A DNA stretch of 30,644 bases, from assembly GCA_964511185.1 (NCBI GenBank), contig CAZEDU010000058.1:1-30644 (forward strand), in the 5' to 3' direction. Both the position numbers and the translations under genes were made by a program. Position 1 is the first letter of the stretch. Every line of letters begins with the position of its first letter. Of the stretch, positions 17,650-24,773 are shown piece after piece. A model generated the notes under the pieces. That model worked only from the letters and a program-made list of their open reading frames with translations, did not search any database and had not been told where the DNA came from. Origin of the DNA: CAZEDU01 sp964511185. GTDB lineage: Bacteria; Myxococcota; Myxococcia; Myxococcales; Myxococcaceae.

Positions 17650-20600
17650 ATGAAAGTCTCGTGTCCGTCTTGCCAGACCAGCTACAACATCGACCCGAAG
17701 CGCATCCCGGCCGGCGGCGCCAAGCTCAAGTGCGCCAAGTGCCAGAACACCTTCCCGGTGAAACCGGGCCCCGCGGAGGCGCAGGACGCCGTGCCGCTGC
17801 CCGGCCAAGCCGCGGCCGCCTCGTCGGTTCCGCTCCCCGGTGGCCGCGCCGCCGCCGGGTCCGCCGTGCCGCTTCCCGGCGGTGGCGTGGGGAGGGCCGT
17901 CGCGGGCGCGGTGCCGCTGCCCGGCGCGGTGGGCGCGCCGCCTCCGCTCGGCGACGTCGCGCCGCCCACCGAGCAGCTCTCGGCGATGGCCCCGCCGCCC
18001 GTCCCGCTCCCGGGCTCCGCCGGCCGCGCCGCGCAGTCGGGTGAAGGCGCCGTGCCCTTGCCGGGCGGCTTCGACTTCGGCGCCCCGCCACCAGCGCCCG
18101 CGGCGTTCGACGGCCCGGCGGCGGTCGCGTTCCAAGGAGACCAGGTGGTGCCGTTGCCCGGGTCGGCCGGCGCCTTCGACTTCTCCGACGCGAACGCCGG
18201 CGCGGTCCCGCTCCCCGGGCAGGCCGCGCCCGCGGGCGACGGGTTCGACTTCGGCGGCGACTCGGTTCCGCTCCCGGGCTCCGCCGCGCCGCCGCCGCCG
18301 TCCAGCGACGTCGACATGGGCGACTTCGGGGCGCCGCCGCCACCGGCCTTCGACTTCGGCCCGCCGCCCGCGGCGCCTGCGTCGGAGCCGCCGTCGTTCG
18401 ACTTCGGCGCCCCGTCGCCGCCCGCCGATGGCGCGCCTCCGGCCTTCGAGATCGCCGAGCCCTCCGCCGGGGCGATAGCGATGGACTTCGGCGACGCGCC
18501 GCCGCCGCCGGGGTTCGACGCGCCGCCGCCCCAGGTGGCCCCGACCGACTTCGGCGACGTCGACTTCAGCGACGCCCCGTCCGGCGCGCCCGCGGTCGAC
18601 ATGGGCTCCCCTGCCCCCCGCCCGGGCGACGCCGAGATGCTCAACTTCGTCGACTCCGGCGCGCGCGGGGCCGACGCGGGGCAGTACCAGGTGCGCCGCC
18701 GCAGCGGGAAGATCTTCGGCCCCTTCGAGACGGAAGTGATCATCAAGATGCTCGAGGACGGCCAGCTGCTCGGCAACGAGGACGTCTCGGCCGACGGGCA
18801 GAGCTGGGTCTCCATCAGCTCGGTGGCGGCCTTCGGGGAGGCGATCCAGCGCCTGACCGAGGGCGGGGCGAGCCATGCGCCCAGCCCCGGCGCGCCCCCG
18901 GTGCTCGGCACGCCGTCGGACGCGCCGCAGGCGTCCAGCACCGGCGACGCCGGCACCGACCGGCTGCGCCAGCTCTACGAAGGCCGCATGGCCGCGGTGG
19001 CGGTCGTCAGCCGCGAGAGCCCGACCGACAAGCTCAAGAAGTTCATCCCGCTCATCGCGATCGCGGCGGGGATCCTCCTCGTCCTCGGCACCGGCGCGGT
19101 GCTCGGCACCACCAAGTACGGCTTCTTCGGCATGAAGCTGCTCTTGCCGAACAAAATCTCGCCGAGCTCGGCGCAAGCCAAGGAGCTCGATCGCGCGCGC
19201 AAGGCCATCCTCGCCGACACGTTCAAGGGCTACCAGGAGGCGCGCGACGCCGCCGCCGGCGTCTTGCGCGTCAAGGAGTTCCCCGAGGCGCGCGCGGTGT
19301 GGGACCAGGCCATCTACTACCTCAAGCGCCGCTACGCCGCCGCGAAGGACGGCGAGCTGTCGGTCGCCAACGCGTCGATCGAAAACATCGAGCTGCTCGG
19401 CAAGCGCAACCCAGAGGTGATCAAGGCCAAGGTGGGCCGCGCGCTCGCCGAGAACCAGCCCGACGCCGCGCTCGCGCTGCTCTCGGACGCGGCCGACATC
19501 GAGATGTTGCTGCTCCGGGCCGAGGCGCACGCGATGAAGGGCAACGCCGCGCTCGCGCACGAAGACTTGAAGCAGGTGCTCAAGGTCGAGAAGAACCTGG
19601 CCAAGGCCCACTACCAGGTCGGCCGGCTCCACTCGCAGGCGAAGGACGCGCAGGCGGCCGCCGACGCGTACGAAGCGGCGCTCGCCGCTGAGCCGAACCA
19701 CGTCGCCTCGGCGGTCGGGCTCGCCGAGATCGAGCTTCGGGTGAACAATGACGTGGAGAAGGGCCTGGCCGCGCTCGAGCAGGCGCTCACCGAAGAGAAC
19801 AAGCTGATGCTCGGCCCGGCCGAGCTGGCCAAGGCGTCGGTGTTGAAGGCCGACGTGCTCGCCGATCAGTTCAAGGTGAAAGAGGCGACCGAGCTCTACG
19901 AAGAGGCGCTCAAGAAGAACCCGAACGCCTCCGAGGCGAAGGCGGGGCTCGCCAAGATGCTCGTCGCGCAGCGGCGGTTCGACAAGGCGCTGCCGTACCT
20001 GAAGGAAGCGGCGGAGAACAACCCGCAGAACCTCGAGTACGCCGACGCCTACCTCTCGGCGCTGGTCTCCATCGGCAAGATGGACGACGCGCTCCGGCAG
20101 GTCGCCACCGCCGCCACCCGCTTCCCGGGCAACGCGCGCATCGCCTACCTGAACGGCCGCGTGAACGACGCGCTCGACCAGACCAAGGACGCCGAGAACA
20201 ACTACCTGCGGGCCGCCAACGCCGACCCGACGCTCTTCGAGGCGCACCTCTACCTGGCGCGCATGTACATGCGGCTGCGCCGCAACGCCGAAGCCAGGCC
20301 CCAGCTCGAGGCCGCGCTCAAGGTCGCCCCCGACAACGCGCACGTGCGCGCGGGCATCGGCGAGCTCGCCCTGCACGAGGGCCGGCCCGAGGAGGCCGCC
20401 GAGCACTTCCAGAAGGCGGCGAGCATTGACCCGAACCTGGCCGACGCCTACTTGGGGCTCTCGCGCGTGGCGCTCGCCCAGGCGGACCTGCCGCGGGCGC
20501 TGGAGCAGGCGAACAAGGCGCTCGAGCTCGACAAGCACGTCAAGAACGGCCGGCTGCAGCACGGCGTGGTGCTGTGGAAGCTGAAGAGGCTCGACGAGGC

Positions 20601-21411
20601 GCTGACCGAGCTCGAGCAGGCGCGGAACGACGACCCGAAGTCCGCCAAGATTCTGGTGAGCCTGGGCGCGCTCAAGTTCGACAAGGGCGACCTCGCCGGC
20701 GCCGAGACCAACCTGCGCAACGCGCTCGGCCTCGAGTCGACCAACGCCGAAGCGCACTTCCACCTCGCCCGCGTGAAGAACAAGCGGCTCGAGCACGCCG
20801 GCGCCATCGACAGCATGAAGAGCGCCCTCGACTACGCGCCGCGGCGGCCGGACTACCACAACGAGATGGGCCGCATCCTGAAGGAGGCGAACAAGCCGGG
20901 CGAAGCGATGGAGTCGTGGCGCAACGCGCTTCAGCTCGACGAGAAGAACGCCGACGCGCTGCAGGCATTGGGGCAGGCCTACCTGGACCAGGGCCGCCAC
21001 GACAAAGCGATCGAGTTCTTCGAGAAGGCGCTCGCCTCCGACCCGAAGCGGCCCATCGTGCACGCGCTGATCGGCGACGCGTACTTCCACGCCACCCGGT
21101 GGAACGACGCGATCGCCCGCTACAACAAGGCGCTCGAGGCCGACCCGAAGCTCACCCAGCTCTTCTTCAAGATCGCCCGCGCGCACACCGAGAAGGGCCA
21201 AGGCGCGCAGGCGATCGGCTGGTACAAGAAGGCCACCGAGGTCGACAAGGACAACGCCACGGCCTACCTGTTCTTAGGCTACGCGTACAAAGAGAAGCGC
21301 ATGCGGCGCGACGCGGTGTTGGCCTTCAAGACCTACCTCGAGAAAAACCCCAAGGCCGACGACAAGGCGATGATCGAGGACGAAATCTACGACCTCGAGC
21401 AGGAGCGCTGA
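17650..21411 (+). CDS. Zinc-ribbon/GYF/TPR giant membrane protein
   Basis: A 1253-residue scaffold protein. Residues 1-38 are an MJ0042-type zinc ribbon with C5-x2-C8 and C28-x2-C31. Residues about 45-330 are low-complexity, with nine VPLPG motifs followed by repeated FDFG/APPP blocks. Residues about 345-400 fit a GYF_2 domain (VRRRSGKIFGPFETEVIIKM, then W-V-S-I). One transmembrane helix lies near 468-490 (LIAIAAGILLVLGTGAVLG). The remainder, to 1253, is a TPR array likely in the periplasm. The N-terminal zinc ribbon plus GYF arrangement is known from the Myxococcus gliding-motility protein GltJ (AgmX), where those domains contact motility GTPase and partners; here TPRs replace its C-terminal part. 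GGGAG precedes the ATG by six bases. It is 48 bp before serS but probably has its own promoter. Confidence 0.92.
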   Translation: MKVSCPSCQTSYNIDPKRIPAGGAKLKCAKCQNTFPVKPGPAEAQDAVPLPGQAAAASSVPLPGGRAAAGSAVPLPGGGVGRAVAGAVPLPGAVGAPPPLGDVAPPTEQLSAMAPPPVPLPGSAGRAAQSGEGAVPLPGGFDFGAPPPAPAAFDGPAAVAFQGDQVVPLPGSAGAFDFSDANAGAVPLPGQAAPAGDGFDFGGDSVPLPGSAAPPPPSSDVDMGDFGAPPPPAFDFGPPPAAPASEPPSFDFGAPSPPADGAPPAFEIAEPSAGAIAMDFGDAPPPPGFDAPPPQVAPTDFGDVDFSDAPSGAPAVDMGSPAPRPGDAEMLNFVDSGARGADAGQYQVRRRSGKIFGPFETEVIIKMLEDGQLLGNEDVSADGQSWVSISSVAAFGEAIQRLTEGGASHAPSPGAPPVLGTPSDAPQASSTGDAGTDRLRQLYEGRMAAVAVVSRESPTDKLKKFIPLIAIAAGILLVLGTGAVLGTTKYGFFGMKLLLPNKISPSSAQAKELDRARKAILADTFKGYQEARDAAAGVLRVKEFPEARAVWDQAIYYLKRRYAAAKDGELSVANASIENIELLGKRNPEVIKAKVGRALAENQPDAALALLSDAADIEMLLLRAEAHAMKGNAALAHEDLKQVLKVEKNLAKAHYQVGRLHSQAKDAQAAADAYEAALAAEPNHVASAVGLAEIELRVNNDVEKGLAALEQALTEENKLMLGPAELAKASVLKADVLADQFKVKEATELYEEALKKNPNASEAKAGLAKMLVAQRRFDKALPYLKEAAENNPQNLEYADAYLSALVSIGKMDDALRQVATAATRFPGNARIAYLNGRVNDALDQTKDAENNYLRAANADPTLFEAHLYLARMYMRLRRNAEARPQLEAALKVAPDNAHVRAGIGELALHEGRPEEAAEHFQKAASIDPNLADAYLGLSRVALAQADLPRALEQANKALELDKHVKNGRLQHGVVLWKLKRLDEALTELEQARNDDPKSAKILVSLGALKFDKGDLAGAETNLRNALGLESTNAEAHFHLARVKNKRLEHAGAIDSMKSALDYAPRRPDYHNEMGRILKEANKPGEAMESWRNALQLDEKNADALQALGQAYLDQGRHDKAIEFFEKALASDPKRPIVHALIGDAYFHATRWNDAIARYNKALEADPKLTQLFFKIARAHTEKGQGAQAIGWYKKATEVDKDNATAYLFLGYAYKEKRMRRDAVLAFKTYLEKNPKADDKAMIEDEIYDLEQER
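17791..18279 (+). repeat. Nine VPLPG-encoding repeats
   Basis: Within the low-complexity part of the giant TPR protein, the pentapeptide VPLPG occurs nine times at irregular spacing, each followed by Q, G, A or S. Between later copies the FDFG and FDFS blocks appear. The codons differ between copies, so this is selection on the peptide and not recent DNA duplication. It looks like a multivalent short linear motif array facing the cytoplasm. Confidence 0.8.
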
Positions 21412-21459
21412 CGGAAGGTCGGCTTGCCGCGTGAGGTCAGGCGTGCTTACTAGGCGCGC

Positions 21460-22740
21460 ATGCTGGACCTGAAAGAAGTCTTCAAGAACTTCGACGCGGT
21501 CATCGAGCGGCTCAAGACGCGCGGCGGCAACCTCGACCTGGGGCCTTTCCTCGCGCTGGCGCAGGAGCGCCGCGAGCTCCACATCGCGGTCGACGCGCTG
21601 TCGCAGCAGCGCAACCAGGCCAACGAGGAGATGAAGAAGAAGGCGAAGGACGACCCCAAGGCGATCGACGCGATGCGCGACGCGCTCCGGCAGGTCTCCA
21701 CCGCCATCAAAGAGAAAGAGGCGCGCCTCAAAGAGGTCGAAGAGCAGCTGCAGGGAATCATGCTGCACATCCCCAACGTGCCCGACGCGAGCGTGCCGCG
21801 CGGCGCGAGCGCCGACGACAACCAGGTGCAGCGGGTGTGGGGAGAGAAGCCCGCCTTCCTCTTCACGCCCAAGCAGCACTTCGAGGTCGGCGAGCGGCTG
21901 GGCATGCTGGACTTCGAGCGCGCCACCAAGGTGTCGGGGCCGCGGTTCGCGTTCTACAAGGGCGCCCTCGCCCGCCTCGAGCGCGCGCTGGTGAGCTTCA
22001 TGATCGACCAGCACACCGCCAAGGGCTACCTGGAGCTGCTGCCGCCCTACCTGGTGAACCGCGCGGCGATGACCGGCACCACCCAGCTGCCGAAGTTCGA
22101 AGAAGACGCGTTCAAGACCGCCGGCAAGGACGAGTACTTCCTCATCCCCACCGCCGAGGTGCCGGTCACCAACTACCACCAGGACGAGATCCTCGACGCG
22201 GCCGAGCTGCCGAAGAAGTACTGCGCCTTCTCGCCCTGCTTCCGGGCCGAGGCGGGCAGCGCGGGCAAGGACACCCGCGGCCTCATCCGCATGCACCAGT
22301 TCCACAAGGTGGAGCTGGTGAAGTTCGCCGCGCCCGAGACGAGCATGGCCGAGCTCGAGTCGCTCACCCAGGACGCGGCGGAGGTGCTCGAGAAGCTGAA
22401 GCTGCACCACCGCGTGGTGCTCCTGTGCACCGGCGACATGGGCTTTGGCTCGGCCAAGACCTACGACATCGAGGTGTGGCTGCCGGGGCAAGGGGCCTAC
22501 CGGGAGATCAGCTCCTGCTCCAACTTCGGCGACTTCCAGGCGCGCCGGGCGAAGATCCGCTACCGCCGCGAGAAGGGCGACAAGCCGCAGCTGGTGCACA
22601 CGCTCAACGGCTCGGCGCTCGCGGTCGGCCGCACCGTGGTGGCCATCCTGGAGAACTACCAGCGCGAAGACGGCACCGTGGCGATCCCCGAGGCGCTGGT
22701 GCCGTACATGAACGGGCTGACCGAGCTGAAGCCCATCTAA
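21460..22740 (+). CDS. serS: Seryl-tRNA synthetase
   Basis: A 426-residue class II synthetase that charges tRNA-Ser with serine (and starts selenocysteine synthesis where that exists). The N-terminal coiled-coil arm that grips the long variable arm of tRNA-Ser runs about residues 28-105. Motif 2 is seen as FRAEAGSAGKDTRGLIRMHQ and motif 3 as NGSALAVGRTVVAILENYQ. The TxE-type serine-binding blocks (IPTAEVPVTNYH) are present. Length is normal for the family. Its stop codon overlaps that of the convergent LuxR-type gene by 4 bp. Four tRNA-Ser genes lie within 2 kb downstream. Confidence 0.97.
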   Translation: MLDLKEVFKNFDAVIERLKTRGGNLDLGPFLALAQERRELHIAVDALSQQRNQANEEMKKKAKDDPKAIDAMRDALRQVSTAIKEKEARLKEVEEQLQGIMLHIPNVPDASVPRGASADDNQVQRVWGEKPAFLFTPKQHFEVGERLGMLDFERATKVSGPRFAFYKGALARLERALVSFMIDQHTAKGYLELLPPYLVNRAAMTGTTQLPKFEEDAFKTAGKDEYFLIPTAEVPVTNYHQDEILDAAELPKKYCAFSPCFRAEAGSAGKDTRGLIRMHQFHKVELVKFAAPETSMAELESLTQDAAEVLEKLKLHHRVVLLCTGDMGFGSAKTYDIEVWLPGQGAYREISSCSNFGDFQARRAKIRYRREKGDKPQLVHTLNGSALAVGRTVVAILENYQREDGTVAIPEALVPYMNGLTELKPI

Positions 22741-23378
22741 ACTTCCGCGGCGGGCGCGACGCCGAGCTTGCGCGCGAGCAGCGCGAGCTGGGCGCGGTTC
22801 TCGGGCCCCAGCTTCTTGTAGAGGCTCGACACGTGCGCGCGCACCGTGCGCTCGGTGATGCCGAGCAGCGCGGCGATCTTCAAGTTGTCGGCGCCCACCG
22901 CGATGCAGCGTAGGACCTCGAGCTCGCGCGAGGTGAGCAGCCCCAACGCGACCGGCCGCTCGGGCGGCGGCTGGCTCGGGAGCAAAGAAGAGACATCCCG
23001 GCGGCCGTTCGCCGCCGCGAGCACCGCCTGCACCAATAGCTGCGACGACATCGAGCCCTTGTCCAAGCACGCCCAGACGCCGCTCTGCTCGCAGCGCTCG
23101 CGCGCGGCCGGGTCTGCCCCGTCCGTGAGCGCGACGATCTTCGTGTCGCCGTACCACCGCCGGACGTGATCGAGCACCGGCCAGGCGCCGCTCGTCAGGT
23201 CGGCCACCAAGATGGCGGGGCGCGCCTGCTCGAGGTGCTGAATGCACTGCTCCACCGAGCTGGCCGACAGCACCACCCGACACCCGTTCGCCTCGAGCAC
23301 GTGGGTCATGCTCTCGCGAAGGAAGGTCAGCTGATCCAGCAACGCGACGCGAACGTCGCCGGTGATGCCCACGTTCAT
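22737..23378 (-). CDS. NarL/LuxR-type response regulator
   Basis: A 213-residue two-domain regulator. The receiver domain (residues 8-120) has D15, the phospho-acceptor D60 in LVADLTSG and K107 in LDKGS, so it can probably be phosphorylated. It lacks a second acidic residue next to D15 (DQ instead of DD/DE), so phosphorylation may be weaker. The C-terminal DNA-binding domain (about 147-205) is a classic LuxR helix-turn-helix (LTSRELEVLRCIAVGADNLK, ITERTVRAHVSSLYKKL). No sensor kinase is next to it; the nearest is the PAS kinase at 11260. It is inserted between serS and the tRNA cluster on the opposite strand. Confidence 0.9.
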   Translation of the reverse strand: MNVGITGDVRVALLDQLTFLRESMTHVLEANGCRVVLSASSVEQCIQHLEQARPAILVADLTSGAWPVLDHVRRWYGDTKIVALTDGADPAARERCEQSGVWACLDKGSMSSQLLVQAVLAAANGRRDVSSLLPSQPPPERPVALGLLTSRELEVLRCIAVGADNLKIAALLGITERTVRAHVSSLYKKLGPENRAQLALLARKLGVAPAAEV

Positions 23379-23527
23379 GTCTCAGCCCCCCGAGGTGCCT
23401 TCGAGCAAGTCGCTTAGCTTGAACCGAGCGACGCCGCCGCCCAATGCGCTGAGGCGCCGGCGACGGTGTCGGGTACCGAATACGCGCGGGGGAGATCGTG
23501 TTGGGCCTTTGAAATCCGAAGGATCGG

Positions 23528-23556
23528 TTGGCAAAGGCACGGTGCTCTGCTATCAG
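23528..23556 (+). promoter_or_regulatory. Sigma-70-type promoter of the tRNA/tadA/SRP RNA cluster
   Basis: TTGGCA (23528-23533) and TATCAG (23551-23556) are separated by 17 bases, the best spacing for sigma-70. The next bases are GC-rich (GGCCCGCC), a discriminator typical of growth-rate-controlled stable RNA promoters. The first tRNA begins about 42 bases after the -10 element. The rest of 23379-23598 shows nothing else clear. Confidence 0.6.
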
Positions 23557-23598
23557 GCCCGCCCTCGGAGATGGGTAGGGCCGTCGGCGTCGTGGTTT

Positions 23599-23685
23599 GG
23601 AGGAGTGGCCGAGCGGTTGAAGGCAGCGGTCTTGAAAACCGCCAAGGGTGCAAGCCCTTCGTAGGTTCGAATCCTACCTCCTCCG
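23599..23685 (+). tRNA. tRNA-Ser(UGA)
   Basis: An 87-nt cloverleaf with a long variable arm. The acceptor GGAGGAG pairs with CTCCTCC, discriminator G; the anticodon TGA is at 23633-23635 in loop CTTGAAA; the T-arm is GTAGG-TTCGAAT-CCTAC. It reads UCA and, by wobble, UCG and possibly UCU. CCA is not encoded. Confidence 0.96.
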
Positions 23686-23725
23686 TGCAGTGGTTTTTGA
23701 GTCGTTCTTTGAAAGCGTTGCTGAT

Positions 23726-23812
23726 GGAGAGATGGCCGAGAGGCTGAAGGCGCAGGTTTGCTAAACCTGTATACTCGTAAGGGTATCGAGGGTTCGAATC
23801 CCTCTCTCTCCG
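23726..23812 (+). tRNA. tRNA-Ser(GCU)
   Basis: An 87-nt serine tRNA with long variable arm. Acceptor GGAGAGA pairs with TCTCTCC; anticodon GCT at 23760-23762 in loop TTGCTAA; T-arm GAGGG-TTCGAAT-CCCTC. It decodes AGC and AGU. It is the only tRNA of the cluster followed by an encoded CCA (23813-23815). Confidence 0.96.
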
Positions 23813-23837
23813 CCATAATTTCTGCAGAGGGATGTGA

Positions 23838-23911
23838 GGGCCCTTAGCTCAGCTGGATAGAGCGTCGGACTACGAATCCGAAGGCCAGAGGTTCGAATCC
23901 TCTAGGGCCCG
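23838..23911 (+). tRNA. tRNA-Arg(ACG)
   Basis: A 74-nt tRNA. Acceptor GGGCCCT pairs with AGGGCCC; anticodon ACG at 23872-23874 in loop CTACGAA, with stem TCGGA/TCCGA; T-arm AGAGG-TTCGAAT-CCTCT. A34 must be deaminated to inosine to read CGU, CGC and CGA. The editing enzyme gene, tadA, begins 28 bp downstream. Confidence 0.96.
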
Positions 23912-23939
23912 CAACTCTTGTCCCCTCCCTAGGACCGCG

Positions 23940-24416
23940 ATGGACGAAGTGGACGTTCGCTTCATGGAGCGAGCCTTGGCGCTCGCCGACCAAGCGGCCC
24001 GCCTGGGAGAAGTCCCGGTGGGGGCGGTGGCGGTGCACGACGGCCGCGTGATTGGCGAAGGGTTCAACCTCCGCGAGCGCGACCAGGACCCGCTGGCCCA
24101 CGCCGAGCTCAAGGCGCTGCATCAAGCCGCCCAAGCGCGCGCGGCCTGGCGGCTCACCGGCGTCACCTTGTACGTGACCCTAGAGCCCTGCGCGATGTGC
24201 GCGGGCGCGTTGGTGCAGGCCCGGCTCACCCGGCTGGTGTTCGGCGCGTTGGATCCGAAAGCCGGGGCGGTGCGTTCGCTGTACCAGCTGTGCGAAGACC
24301 CGCGGTTCAATCACCGGGTCGAAGTGGTGGGCGGCGTGATGGCGCAGGCGTGCGGCGAGGCGCTCAAGCGCTTCTTCCGTGCGTTGCGAGGCGCGCCGGC
24401 GGTAACCGACAAGTGA
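23940..24416 (+). CDS. tadA: tRNA-specific adenosine deaminase
   Basis: A 158-residue zinc deaminase that converts A34 to inosine in the anticodon of tRNA-Arg(ACG). The signature is complete: H54-A-E56 with the proton-shuttling Glu, and P83-C84-A-M-C87 with the two zinc cysteines. GLNxR-like substrate-loop residues appear as EGFNLRERDQDPLAHAE. An ATG at 23964 is an alternative start. It lies between tRNA-Arg(ACG) and tRNA-Ser(CGA), 28 bp and 8 bp from each, so the mRNA is probably cut out of a tRNA precursor transcript. Placement next to its own substrate gene suggests coordinated supply. Confidence 0.95.
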   Translation: MDEVDVRFMERALALADQAARLGEVPVGAVAVHDGRVIGEGFNLRERDQDPLAHAELKALHQAAQARAAWRLTGVTLYVTLEPCAMCAGALVQARLTRLVFGALDPKAGAVRSLYQLCEDPRFNHRVEVVGGVMAQACGEALKRFFRALRGAPAVTDK

Positions 24417-24424
24417 ATAAGTGA

Positions 24425-24511
24425 GGAGAGCTGGCCGAGTGGTCGAAGGCACCTGACTCGAAATCAGGCATACCGGCAACGGTATCGTAGGTTCGAATCC
24501 TACGCTCTCCG
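24425..24511 (+). tRNA. tRNA-Ser(CGA)
   Basis: An 87-nt serine tRNA with long variable arm. Acceptor GGAGAGC pairs with GCTCTCC; anticodon CGA at 24459-24461 in loop CTCGAAA; T-arm GTAGG-TTCGAAT-CCTAC. It decodes UCG, a common serine codon in such a GC-rich genome. It starts 8 bp after the tadA stop codon. Confidence 0.96.
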
Positions 24512-24526
24512 TTGTACTTGCCTTGG

Positions 24527-24613
24527 GGAGAGGTGGCCGAGCGGCTGAAGGCGCACGCCTGGAAAGCGTGTATACCTGAAAGGGTATCGAGGGTTCGAAT
24601 CCCTCCCTCTCCG
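24527..24613 (+). tRNA. tRNA-Ser(GGA)
   Basis: An 87-nt serine tRNA with long variable arm. Acceptor GGAGAGG pairs with CCTCTCC; anticodon GGA at 24561-24563 in loop CTGGAAA; T-arm GAGGG-TTCGAAT-CCCTC. It decodes UCC and UCU and completes the usual bacterial set of four serine anticodons within this cluster. Confidence 0.96.
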
Positions 24614-24625
24614 CATCGGTTGATG

Positions 24626-24716
24626 GGTTGTGGTCGGGACAACGCGGGGACGTCAACCCCGCCAGGTCCGGAAGGAAGCAACGGTAGCGCACCTTCGCGT
24701 GTGTCCCGGCCGTTTT
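24626..24716 (+). ncRNA. ffs: Signal recognition particle RNA, small bacterial type
   Basis: A single long hairpin of about 90 nt whose tip is the universal SRP motif CCAGGTCCGGAAGGAAGCA (24662-24680), with the GGAA tetraloop and the internal loops that bind Ffh. The closing helix pairs GGTCGGGACA with TGTCCCGGCC. This is the short 4.5S-type RNA without an Alu domain. It starts about 13 bp after tRNA-Ser(GGA) and probably shares its transcript. Ends are approximate. Confidence 0.9.
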
Positions 24717-24731
24717 GATTGAAAGAAATAG

Positions 24732-24767
24732 AGGGGACTGTCCCTGAAAGGGACTGTCCCCTTTTTT
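24732..24767 (+). terminator. Intrinsic terminator with GGGACTGTCCC palindromes
   Basis: Arms AGGGGAC-T-GTCCC and GGGAC-T-GTCCCCT pair around loop TGAAA with one T-T mismatch, followed by six T. Outer GAAAGAAA and TTTCTTTC tracts extend the symmetry, so the hairpin can stop both the SRP RNA transcript and the convergent GT22 gene, whose stop codon is at 24774. The core is the same palindrome found inside dnaX. Confidence 0.8.
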
Positions 24768-24773
24768 CTTTCC

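Noticed and set aside
17791..18279. Repeat array as CRISPR or DNA satellite
   Set aside because: The spacing is irregular, copies differ in codons and the array is in frame with a coding gene, so the repeat is at peptide level.
16006..21201. 1731-codon minus-strand frame opposite the giant TPR gene
   Set aside because: It runs across two real genes in different frames and has an antisense-type composition; the plus-strand product has clear domains.
23379..24720. Small frames over the tRNA cluster with repeated REGFEPSIP and similar peptides
   Set aside because: These are translations of tRNA T-arms and anticodon arms, a well-known source of false hypothetical proteins.
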